5,858 nt of DNA, from the NCBI RefSeq assembly GCF_020075705.1, contig NZ_JAIQUM010000144.1, forward strand, positions 1-5,858, given 5' to 3'. The notes beneath the pieces were generated by a model that searched no databases, was not told the origin of the DNA, and saw nothing but the letters and a program-made list of their open reading frames with translations. Positions 1 through 5,448 of this stretch are shown one piece after another (the first letter of the stretch is position 1; each line of letters begins with the position of its first letter). The position numbers and the translations under genes are program-made. Source of the stretch: Metabacillus rhizolycopersici (GTDB lineage: Bacteria > Bacillota > Bacilli > Bacillales > Bacillaceae).

Positions 1-288
1 TTTTAACCAAGTGAACCAAAACTTTCCAAACGTAGTATTTGGAAGGTTATTTGGCATGCACCAATTTAGTATAACATGATATTTTTAATATTTTTATTGA
101 AAAATGTTGACAACTATTGGCTGGTTTTATGGAACAAGATAAACCTTATTTCTCTTTCTGCCTTTTTAACATAAGTAAAGAATAAGTCCGAGATTTTTTA
201 TACAACAAAACATCTTTTTTTATATTCAATATTACTTCTTTTAACAGCACAGGCAATTTATATCATTGGAAATGATCTCGTTTTTTTC
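1..288. other. intergenic stretch at left edge
   Basis: I see no gene here. The stretch is AT-rich with stops in all frames. It holds an 11-bp stem at 20-48 (arms 20-30 and 38-48, one G-T pair, 7-base loop) without a clear T-run. It also holds a small 6-bp stem at 264-278 (ATCATT, loop GGA, AATGAT) followed by CTCG and seven T at 283-289. The second could be a weak terminator for plus-strand transcription running toward the convergent end of the regulator gene. An 18-codon frame starting with ATG near 129 has no ribosome binding site and was not called. Confidence 0.4.
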
Positions 289-669
289 TTATTCAAAATA
301 ATTGTTTTCTTGTTTAATTTGATCTATTCGTTTTTTTCCCCATTCATACATCATCTCAACGATTGGTAATAACGTCATCCCAAGTTCAGTCATTGAATAT
401 TCGACTTTCGGAGGAATTTCCGGAAACACTTCTCTATGAACAATTCCATCTTCTATCAGTTCACGTAATTGGTTTGTTAATATCTTATGGGATATTTTAG
501 GGAAAAGTCTTTGAAGTTCGCTGAAGCGATGTGGCCCTTCTACACCTAAATGCCACAAAATAACAACTTTCCATTTTCCACTAATAATCGATAAGGTAAG
601 TTCTTTTTCACAATGATAATCATGAATTAATATTCTCTCTTTAATCTCTTTTCTTAATGTATCTGCCAT
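289..669 (-). CDS. HxlR-family winged-helix transcriptional regulator
   Basis: This 126-residue protein is a DNA-binding regulator of the HxlR family (the family of YodB, CatR and HypR in Bacillus), whose members act as dimers. The family core is visible: [12 protein letters not shown] at about 30-41, a helix-turn-helix at about 49-74 ([16 protein letters not shown] then LRELIEDG), and the wing with the family signature [12 protein letters not shown] at 86-97. A C-terminal helix (about 99-120) would be the dimer interface. The only cysteine is Cys20. It sits 11 residues before the conserved glycine, the same spacing as the redox-sensing Cys6 of YodB, so thiol or electrophile sensing is possible but unproven. 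The ATG start is preceded by AAAGGAG with a 9-base spacer. The gene is divergent from the YoxD-like oxidoreductase, which is therefore its most likely target. The family call is secure; the ligand and the specific orthologue are not known. Confidence 0.93.
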   Translation of the reverse strand: MADTLRKEIKERILIHDYHCEKELTLSIISGKWKVVILWHLGVEGPHRFSELQRLFPKISHKILTNQLRELIEDGIVHREVFPEIPPKVEYSMTELGMTLLPIVEMMYEWGKKRIDQIKQENNYFE

Positions 670-670
670 G

Positions 671-735
671 GGAGCTAACTCCTTTTTTTATAATAGTAAC
701 CGTTTGGTAACCTCCGCACAAAAAAGTGCATTCTT
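671..735 (-). promoter_or_regulatory. probable promoter/operator of the HxlR-type regulator
   Basis: On the minus strand a weak -35 (TTGTGC) and -10 (TACTAT) are separated by 17 bases just upstream of the regulator's ribosome binding site. The spacer overlaps an imperfect dyad at 696-711 that reads GTAACCGTTTGGTAAC on the plus strand, with five of six arm positions pairing. HxlR proteins bind such short dyads and commonly repress their own gene, so this is a reasonable operator candidate. The promoter hexamers are poor matches and the boundaries are approximate. Confidence 0.35.
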
Positions 736-876
736 CACAATGTAGAAAATCGCAAGTAGAATGAAGTTAGTCTTAAAGACAAATCTTTATCTATTTTAGG
801 AGGCAAACATTTATTAGTAAAACAGCTTTATTAATTATAACACCAGAACGATTTTATCAAACTCACCTTACTTAAA

Positions 877-922
877 TATTAAAATGTTTTAGTTTAATAC
901 ACTTTATTTCGTCTAAAATAAA
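877..922. promoter_or_regulatory. paired dyads upstream of the oxidoreductase gene, candidate control region
   Basis: Two small inverted repeats lie in the 70 bases before the oxidoreductase start. The first has arms TATTAAA (877-883) and TTTAATA (893-899). The second has arms TTTATTT (903-909) and AAATAAA (916-922). TAAAAT at 914-919 could serve as a -10 box, but no good -35 lies at the right distance. That is compatible with a regulated promoter. The region is very AT-rich, so small dyads can occur by chance. Confidence 0.25.
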
Positions 923-949
923 ACTATCTCTTCTAAAGGAGCGAAAAAC

Positions 950-1666
950 ATGCAAACAATCGCAGGAAAAGTGGCGTTAATTACAGGAGCAGGGCGTGGA
1001 ATTGGACGTGCAACAGCAGTAGCTTTTGCCAAAGAAGGTATTCACGTAGGTCTTGTTGGACGTACGCTTGAAAATTTACAACAAGTAGCAGAGGAACTTA
1101 AACAGTATGATGTAAAGGTAGCAATCGCTGCGGTAAATGTAGCGGATTTAGACTCTATCACCACAGCGGTTGAATCAATTCGTGGCGAGCTTGGTGCAAT
1201 CGATATTTTAGTAAACAATGCCGGCATTTCAAAATTCGGTAACTTCATGGACTTAACGCCTGAAGAATGGACAAATATTATCGATGTCAACGTAAAAGGT
1301 GTGTACTACACAACACGTGCGGTATTACCGGAAATGATCGAGCGCAACACAGGAGACATCATTAATATCTCATCAACAGCTGGTCAAAAAGGTGCACCAA
1401 TTACAAGTGCATACTCGGCTTCAAAAGCTGCAGTTATCGGACTAAGTGAGTCATTAATGCTTGAAGTGCGTAAGAAAAATATTCGCGTTACAACGTTAAC
1501 ACCAAGTACGGTTGCAACAGATATGGCTGTTGAGCTAAACTTAACAGACGGCAATCCAGAAAAAGTGATGCAAGCAGAAGATTTAGCAGACTTAATGGTT
1601 GCACAGCTCAAACTTCATCCACGTGTTGTATTAAAACATGCTGGACTTTGGTCGACGAACCCTTAA
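950..1666 (+). CDS. yoxD: YoxD-like short-chain dehydrogenase/reductase (FabG-type)
   Basis: This 238-residue protein is a classical short-chain dehydrogenase, a cytoplasmic NAD(P)H-dependent oxidoreductase with a Rossmann fold that usually works as a tetramer. The cofactor motif TGAGRGIG lies at 12-19 and NNAG at 89-92. The catalytic residues are Asn114, Ser142 (in NISSTAG), Tyr155 and Lys159 (YSASK). An arginine after the second strand (VGR, residue 38) suggests a preference for NADP(H). Length, the conserved C-terminal part ([21 protein letters not shown]) and the ending AGLWSTNP match what I remember of B. subtilis YoxD, annotated as a 3-oxoacyl-ACP reductase homologue of unproven substrate. 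AAAGGAG lies 8 bases before the ATG. The gene is monocistronic, ends at a hairpin, and is divergent from an HxlR-type regulator, which suggests inducible expression. Its base composition is clearly richer in G+C than the genes to the right, as expected for a native chromosomal gene. Confidence 0.95.
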   Translation: MQTIAGKVALITGAGRGIGRATAVAFAKEGIHVGLVGRTLENLQQVAEELKQYDVKVAIAAVNVADLDSITTAVESIRGELGAIDILVNNAGISKFGNFMDLTPEEWTNIIDVNVKGVYYTTRAVLPEMIERNTGDIINISSTAGQKGAPITSAYSASKAAVIGLSESLMLEVRKKNIRVTTLTPSTVATDMAVELNLTDGNPEKVMQAEDLADLMVAQLKLHPRVVLKHAGLWSTNP

Positions 1667-1685
1667 TAGAACTATTCGAAATATC

Positions 1686-1726
1686 AAGGCGCTATCCGAT
1701 GTAGTTTGGATGGCGTCTTCCTATTT
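1686..1726 (+). terminator. terminator after yoxD
   Basis: A 12-bp stem with two G-U pairs (arms 1686-1697, AAGGCGCTATCC, and 1708-1719, GGATGGCGTCTT) and a 10-base loop begins 20 bases after the stop codon. The following tract is CCTATTTT, so the U-run is imperfect, but position and stem strength make it the likely end of the yoxD transcript. Confidence 0.7.
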
Positions 1727-1934
1727 TAGAATAAAAAGCTCTAATAGGGGTACTGCTAACCCGTTTATTACATGAACGGCATCACGAGCATTGGTATTAA
1801 TGACATTTGTGTTGTAAGAAGAAAATTATAAAAGAAAGTGTGTTTTTTCAGTCCATTACTCAATTAAATGGCCCGTTTGTTGAAGATGTGCAACCTATTT
1901 ATTCATCCCTATGTATTCCCCTTTTTATTAAAAT
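1727..1934. other. non-coding junction between yoxD and the accessory island
   Basis: I see no convincing gene here. A 71-codon frame beginning at 1807 has no ribosome binding site, runs through the hairpin at 1935-1957 and overlaps the resolvase gene. The stretch holds GGGGTACTGC at 1747-1756, which resembles only the first few bases of Tn3-type transposon ends. CCCGTTTATT lies at 1760-1769. The left copy of the 19-base repeat lies at 1868-1886. Confidence 0.4.
1868..1886 (+). repeat. left copy of island-flanking direct repeat
   Basis: ATGGCCCGTTTGTTGAAGA here matches 5430-5448 at 18 of 19 bases in the same orientation. CAAT also precedes both copies at nearly the same distance. The two copies bracket the resolvase remnant and the three-gene cassette. 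They could be traces of the island's insertion or members of a dispersed intergenic repeat; the sequence alone does not decide. Confidence 0.5.
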
Positions 1935-1965
1935 AGCATCTGCTTATCGCAGATGCTCCTTTTTT
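1935..1965. terminator. terminator downstream of the resolvase gene
   Basis: A perfect 9-bp stem (AGCATCTGC at 1935-1943, loop TTATC, GCAGATGCT at 1949-1957) lies 23 bases beyond the resolvase stop. Read on the minus strand, the stem is followed by ATTTTAAT, so it can end resolvase transcription. Read on the plus strand, it is followed by CC and six T, a better U-run. It probably works in both directions. Confidence 0.75.
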
Positions 1966-1980
1966 GAAGTGTTTCTTCTA

Positions 1981-2585
1981 TTATTTATTAGCCTTTTTAA
2001 AGTCTTTTTTCATATTCCTTAACCAGCTTATAAAAAGTCGTTTTTTTACACCTAACTCTCCCATCGTTTTTACGGCTGTCACCTCTCCTACTTTCCAACG
2101 ATCATATACTTCTTTGAATTCATCTGTGGCCTGTACTTTAGGTCGACCAAATGCTGCTCCATTTTTCAAAGCTACATCAATTCCTTCACGTTGTCGTTTC
2201 CGAATGCGATCCAGTTCTTCTTGCGCCATCCAAGAAAAGATCTGTAAAACAAGATCCACAATGAAAGTGCCAAGACTATCCTTAAATTGAGTTGTATCCA
2301 ACAACGGCATATCCATAACTACGATGTCCGCCTGAATATTTTTTGTGATATCATCTCCTCTTTATTCCGACCGAAACTATCAAGAGAATGAATATAAAGA
2401 ATATCTCCTTTACGGATAACTCGTTTCATTAATTGGTACTGAACTCGATTGAAATCTTTTCCACTCTGTTTGTCCAAAAAGATGTCTCGTTCATCGACTC
2501 CTAATTTTTTTATGGCTTCTAACTGTCGGCCTTCATTTTGATCTTTGCTGCTGACCCTTATATACCCCAATTTACGAACATCCAT
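1981..2585 (-). pseudogene. serine recombinase (resolvase/invertase family), frameshifted
   Basis: This was a small serine resolvase, an enzyme that resolves cointegrates or multimers by cutting and rejoining DNA at a res site. The first frame (2585-2319) carries the N-terminal catalytic core YIRVSSKDQNEGRQLE, with Arg10, nucleophile Ser12 and Arg47 (GKDFNR) present, and runs to GRNKEEM. The reading frame then shifts near 2349-2355. The family sequence resumes in another frame as DITKNIQADIVV (from 2352), then MDMPLLDTTQFKDSLGTF, the long E helix and the C-terminal helix-turn-helix GRPKVQATDEFKEVYDRW. About five or six residues expected between GRNK and DITK are missing, so the lesion is a short deletion not divisible by three. 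Two family arginines are also replaced: the usual LDRLGR reads LDSFGR (Ser70), and the usual AEEER reads AQEEL. These match Arg68 and Arg125 of gamma-delta resolvase. The start has AAAAAAGGAG 7 bases upstream. The gene is almost certainly inactive and marks past mobility of this region. Confidence 0.9.
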
Positions 2586-2627
2586 TTTATAACTCCTTTT
2601 TTCTACTTTCCTTCCTATTATCTTTTC

Positions 2628-2665
2628 AAAACCGTTCGAAAAAGTGTACTTTTTTGAACGGTTTT
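2628..2665. promoter_or_regulatory. 38-base near-perfect dyad, candidate res/crossover site or operator
   Basis: The arms AAAACCGTTCGAAAAAGT (2628-2645) and ACTTTTTTGAACGGTTTT (2648-2665) pair at 17 of 18 positions; the exception is a G opposite T at 2638/2655. Two bases, GT, separate them. The dyad ends 43 bases upstream of the resolvase start. Serine resolvases bind paired 12-bp half-sites and cut at a 2-bp centre, often right upstream of their own gene, which both recombines and autoregulates. That fits this element well, but no further subsites were identified and a transcriptional hairpin remains possible. Confidence 0.5.
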
Positions 2666-2804
2666 AAACAGGTGAAGAATTAATCTATATGGAAAAACCT
2701 GCATCAAAAATGGTCCAGTCCCTTCGTAAGTTAATTATCTAACCTTCTATAGAATTTCAATCACTCTGGATTATAGATTTTAAATAAATATAAAAGAATC
2801 ACAC
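2666..2804. other. non-coding stretch beside the dyad
   Basis: This AT-rich segment has stops in all frames and no ribosome binding site with a usable frame. If the dyad at 2628-2665 is a crossover site, accessory resolvase subsites would be expected here. I could not recognise a second clear copy of the half-site. Confidence 0.3.
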
Positions 2805-2828
2805 TCTCAAAAACCATGGTTTTTGAGA
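2805..2828. repeat. perfect 24-base palindrome
   Basis: The half-site TCTCAAAAACCA (2805-2816) is followed directly by its exact reverse complement (2817-2828), with no spacer. It lies six bases before the terminator stem. With no loop it makes a poor hairpin, so a protein-binding site or a recombination relic is as likely as a transcription signal. Confidence 0.55.
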
Positions 2829-2833
2829 TAATT

Positions 2834-2861
2834 AAAAAGAGGTGTATATTCACCTCTTTTT
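2834..2861. terminator. strong bidirectional terminator
   Basis: A perfect 11-bp stem (AAAAAGAGGTG at 2834-2844, loop TATATT, CACCTCTTTTT at 2851-2861) has a T-run on either strand. On the minus strand it lies about 210 bases past the last cassette gene and is the first good terminator for that operon. It also keeps the cassette's transcription out of the resolvase region. Confidence 0.85.
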
Positions 2862-3071
2862 GTACTTTTTTCTATCTAAACTTACTTCAAAATCAATCTG
2901 TCATAAACGAATGTTTTTGATAGACCTTATATTAAATATTCTAGAGATCATGTTTACTCTCTAAAAAGGTTCGTCCAAAGACGGTTTCTTATTCAACAAA
3001 AGCGCCTGTTTCGTTGATCTTAATCTTTAATTTCAAGTCGGCTATGAAGTTTGGTTTTACAATATATCATC
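2862..3071. other. non-coding 3' region of the cassette
   Basis: I see no gene here. The motif GCGCCTGTTTCGTTGAT at 3002-3018 loosely resembles the flanking 19-base repeat (CCGTTT.TTGA core) in the same orientation. Nothing else stands out. Confidence 0.3.
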
Positions 3072-3734
3072 CTAATCTCTATTAAACCCACCTCTTCGTT
3101 GTTCTGCTAAATCTGCCATATCTGCTTCCCAATCTAATTTGGCGTCTCTATAAGATTCATAAGCATCATCAGCATATTGTTCCCAATAATCTTCAACAGT
3201 CAATTCAATTCTTGCTTCTTCTAACATATCTTCAAAATCCTCAACGTACGTATTGAAGTATTCAATGGTCTTCTCATATGCTTTTGAAATCATAAATCCA
3301 ATCTGTCCTACAGTATCTTCGCTCAATTCAATTTCATAGTGCATAATTTTATTTCTGTATCCATTAAGTTTGGTTAATACCTTTTTTAATTCTAAAGGAA
3401 TTTCAAATTCACATATAAACTCTAATCTCTCAATAGCTTCAAAAAGATTAACTGTATCAAGCCTTACTTTCGTATCCATTACGTTTTTAATACCTTCTGC
3501 TACCATTTGTCTCTTCGCTTTAATGAACGCTTCTAAATCACGATAAATTAAATGCTCATTTTCTATTTTCAATAAATACTTGAATAGAATTTCATTTGCA
3601 TGATTTATCGATAGTATTGCATCCTTCATATGATGATAAGGAGGTTCAACAAAATCATTTTCTCCTAATGCATTAAGAGAATTTGCTGTTGCCTTTAATG
3701 AATCAATCCCATTATTTAAAAGACTATAGCGCAA
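3072..3734 (-). CDS. HEPN-like protein, putative RNase
   Basis: I do not recognise a named family, but the 220-residue product looks like an all-helical HEPN-domain protein. The key motif is YRNKIMHYE: Arg127 and His132 give the R-x4-H signature that forms the RNase site in dimeric HEPN toxins and defence effectors. The N-terminus (MRYSLLNNGIDSLK) and the helix AILSINHANEILFKYLLK resemble the first helices of stand-alone HEPN proteins. The C-terminal 40 residues are rich in Asp and Glu (DYWEQYADDAYESYRDAK) and then end in a basic patch, QRRGGFNRD. I chose the TTG at 3734 because AAAAGGAG lies 10 bases upstream. The frame is open further up, to a TTG at 3797 and an ATG at 3782, but neither has a ribosome binding site. 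It is the last gene of the cassette, 74 bases after the nuclease-HIRAN gene, and probably cotranscribed. RNase activity is inferred from the motif only. Confidence 0.75.
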   Translation of the reverse strand: MRYSLLNNGIDSLKATANSLNALGENDFVEPPYHHMKDAILSINHANEILFKYLLKIENEHLIYRDLEAFIKAKRQMVAEGIKNVMDTKVRLDTVNLFEAIERLEFICEFEIPLELKKVLTKLNGYRNKIMHYEIELSEDTVGQIGFMISKAYEKTIEYFNTYVEDFEDMLEEARIELTVEDYWEQYADDAYESYRDAKLDWEADMADLAEQRRGGFNRD

Positions 3735-3740
3735 AATATA

Positions 3741-3754
3741 TCCACTCCTTTTCC
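3741..3754 (-). promoter_or_regulatory. ribosome binding site deciding the HEPN gene start
   Basis: On the minus strand this reads GGAAAAGGAGTGGA. It is the only good Shine-Dalgarno sequence near the 5' end of the frame, and it points to the TTG at 3734 rather than to the longer frame. The upstream 21 codons would encode an Arg-rich stretch unlike the rest of the protein. Confidence 0.65.
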
Positions 3755-3808
3755 GTAAGTTTCTAAACCGAACCCGTTCCATTACTGAACGTAGCAATTT
3801 AATTTTAC

Positions 3809-4585
3809 TTATATGGCATACGAATTTGAGAGGAAATCATATATTTTATTTTCGTGGATATTTTCTCTTTCCACATTAACCCGTATTACCTTTTCCTCTT
3901 TTGACCTAATCGTAACGGCAAAAGTCATTCCAATATCCAACTTAGAAGCGTATATAGAAGCCCATTCCTTTGCAATAAAACCAATTTGTTTCCCGTCTTT
4001 ATTTAATACTTGAATTGCATTTCTATCATATGGGTTTTCAGGGTCTCTTTTAAGATATAATTTGTCACCTGTTTGTAATACAGATACAAACGTTTTTCTT
4101 TGTGATAATGTTATTCCTACTACCGGAAGTACTTCTTTAGTAACAGTAATTTTTTCATCTTCCCATTCTTCTATATGTTGTTTAAATAATCGTTCCAAAG
4201 AGATTAACATATCTGCGTCAATTGTATATAATTTGTAGTCTTTATGCATTTCTATAAAGGAGTTTACTTTTGTTCTGCTTTCAGAATCCCAAAATCCCTT
4301 AATTTCAACAATCACATTATTCGGGAGGAAAAAATCAGGAAAATAATACCCGTCTTTTAATTGAAATGATTCCTTTTCGTATTCCCATTTGATATTTAAG
4401 CAATTTAAAATTCTAGCAAAATTAGCTTCCCAAGATGATCTGAAAACGATGTTTAAATCCTTTCTAAACTTCACTCTAGAAATTCTATTATCATCCTCCC
4501 TACGTCTTGATAATCGGATATCTATGTTGATTTCCCCATCACGGTCATTAAATATAAAATGACTGATCTCACTATCTATTAACAA
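3809..4585 (-). CDS. PD-(D/E)XK nuclease fused to a HIRAN domain (5' end uncertain)
   Basis: The 258-residue frame has two domains. Residues about 47-140 form a PD-(D/E)XK nuclease of the EDxHD/VSR-like type seen in phage homing endonucleases such as I-Bth0305I: FRSSWEANFARIL with Glu53, WEYE at 67-70, YYFPDFFLP with Asp84, VEIKG with Glu94 and Lys96, and DSESRTKV just after. Residues about 154-227 match the HIRAN domain: VVGITL, then GDKLYLKRDPENPYDRNAI and GKQIGFIAKEWA. HIRAN in Rad5/HLTF binds 3' single-stranded DNA ends and is linked to repair. Together they suggest an enzyme that recognises damaged, stalled or free-ended DNA and cuts it. The start is doubtful. The TTG at 4585 has no ribosome binding site, and the frame stays open back to the TGA of the upstream gene with no ATG or GTG. 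An ATG at 4662 overlapping that TGA opens a 27-codon frame in another register, which would need a -1 shift or a sequence change near 4585-4590 to join. The domain calls are strong; the biological role is inference. Confidence 0.85.
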   Translation of the reverse strand: MLIDSEISHFIFNDRDGEINIDIRLSRRREDDNRISRVKFRKDLNIVFRSSWEANFARILNCLNIKWEYEKESFQLKDGYYFPDFFLPNNVIVEIKGFWDSESRTKVNSFIEMHKDYKLYTIDADMLISLERLFKQHIEEWEDEKITVTKEVLPVVGITLSQRKTFVSVLQTGDKLYLKRDPENPYDRNAIQVLNKDGKQIGFIAKEWASIYASKLDIGMTFAVTIRSKEEKVIRVNVERENIHENKIYDFLSNSYAI

Positions 4586-4654
4586 ACAAAGTAATTTATA
4601 TGAAAGACTTGAAGAGGTTTGCGTGGATTCTTGGTCTTTAAATTTAAACCATAT

Positions 4655-5263
4655 TCAACCATTAATACCAAGTTCCTCATTTATGATCTCAATATGGTTA
4701 AATTCAACATCATATCCTAATACATAACTTGCTATATTTTTAACATCTTCTTTGTACATTTTATCTACAACAAAATAACAATACCTATAACTAAACCTTA
4801 TTTCTTCAAAAAGAAATTCATTGGTGTTTCCTACTGAACATGAATGCCACCCAACTTCTTCCGCCTCTCTATTATCCCAAAAGAATTCCTCTAGAATTTT
4901 GTCATATATGTTTTTCCTTTTTGTATCATTTTCTGTGTATTGCTCTAAATAACAGATCCCTATTTGTCCTTTCTGTATGTAATAGTCAGGTCCATGATCA
5001 CTATAAAACATATTAAAAGTTGACTTTTGTTTCGAGTCTAAGTTTGTCAAATTACCGAAATAAATATGGTCACCTGTATTTCTAACTTTATAAGGAATAC
5101 TGTATTTTTCTAATAATGAAGTATAAAGGTCTATATATTCACTTTTGATAATTTTTCCTTTAAGTCGATTAAAGATTTTTTGGGTTTGCGGAACAATGCT
5201 ATTCCCGAAACAATCAAACATAAACTTTTTATACTGTTCCTTTTGTTCAGAACGAAAAAACAT
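4655..5263 (-). CDS. unrecognised 202-residue protein, first gene of the cassette
   Basis: I do not recognise this protein and assign no function. It is soluble-looking, with no signal peptide or membrane segment, and rich in Tyr, Phe, Asn and Lys. An N-terminal helical part (about 1-56) is followed by an apparent alpha/beta part with DHIYFGNLTNL (65-75) and MFYSDHGPDYYIQKGQIGICYLEQY (within 85-109). Then come EEFFWDNREAEEVGWHSC (125-142), SYRYCYFVVDKMYKEDV and a C-terminal strand-like EFNHIEII. I chose the ATG at 5263 because AGGAG lies 8 bases upstream. A GTG at 5272 sits inside that ribosome binding site and is unlikely. Its TGA overlaps an ATG (ATGGTTGA, 4662-4655) and the nuclease-HIRAN frame follows in the same register, which shows tight coupling of the two genes. 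It could be a sensor, adaptor or antitoxin-like partner of the nuclease. Its very low G+C sets it apart from yoxD. Confidence 0.7.
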   Translation of the reverse strand: MFFRSEQKEQYKKFMFDCFGNSIVPQTQKIFNRLKGKIIKSEYIDLYTSLLEKYSIPYKVRNTGDHIYFGNLTNLDSKQKSTFNMFYSDHGPDYYIQKGQIGICYLEQYTENDTKRKNIYDKILEEFFWDNREAEEVGWHSCSVGNTNEFLFEEIRFSYRYCYFVVDKMYKEDVKNIASYVLGYDVEFNHIEIINEELGING

Positions 5264-5316
5264 ACTATCCACTCCTTCCTTATTTCCATTTGTGAATTTA
5301 TAGTAATGATATCCTA

Positions 5317-5345
5317 TTTTTATTTGTAAGAGATATTAAAATCAA
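5317..5345 (-). promoter_or_regulatory. candidate promoter of the three-gene cassette
   Basis: On the minus strand TTGATT (5345-5340) and TAAAAA (5322-5317) are separated by 17 bases and lie about 55 bases before the ATG at 5263. Each hexamer matches the sigma-A consensus at four of six positions. The surroundings are AT-rich and other weak combinations exist, so the assignment is tentative. Confidence 0.3.
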
Positions 5346-5429
5346 TTTTCGGTTCTGATAAGTAATGTTTTACAATTAGTCCTTCAGTTTGAAAAAATAG
5401 TATAAATTGTGTATTTCTTCATCTGCAAT

Positions 5430-5448
5430 ATGGCCCGTTTATTGAAGA
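5430..5448 (+). repeat. right copy of island-flanking direct repeat
   Basis: ATGGCCCGTTTATTGAAGA differs from the left copy at 1868-1886 by one base (A for G). It lies about 170 bases upstream of the first cassette gene. Sequence outside the 19 bases is not conserved beyond a nearby CAAT. Confidence 0.5.

Noticed and set aside
1042..1611. Two minus-strand open frames inside yoxD (1290-1042 and 1611-1384)
   Set aside because: They lie wholly within a well-supported plus-strand gene, have no ribosome binding sites and show Ser/Thr-rich shadow composition.
1747..1784. Tn3-family terminal inverted repeat beginning GGGGTAC
   Set aside because: Only about the first ten bases look right, the typical inner end (ACGCTAAG-like) is missing, and no matching inverted copy was found on the right. 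The ACCCC at 5456-5460 shares nothing further.
1807..2290. Plus-strand open frames of 71 and 108 codons
   Set aside because: The first crosses a hairpin and lacks a ribosome binding site. The second is mostly antisense to the conserved resolvase C-terminus.
3735..3797. 21-codon N-terminal extension of the HEPN-like gene
   Set aside because: Neither TTG 3797 nor ATG 3782 has a ribosome binding site, the added residues are an Arg-rich run, and a good Shine-Dalgarno sequence points to TTG 3734.
3813..4013. Plus-strand 66-codon frame
   Set aside because: It is antisense to the HIRAN domain and has no start signals.
4580..4600. Programmed -1 frameshift site at the nuclease 5' end
   Set aside because: The TTTGTTTGTTAA stretch is not a canonical X-XXY-YYZ slippery heptamer and no downstream stem-loop is evident, so I report only the irregularity and not programmed recoding.
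5264..5272. GTG start at 5272 for the first cassette gene
   Set aside because: It overlaps the Shine-Dalgarno sequence itself; the ATG nine bases downstream has correct spacing.
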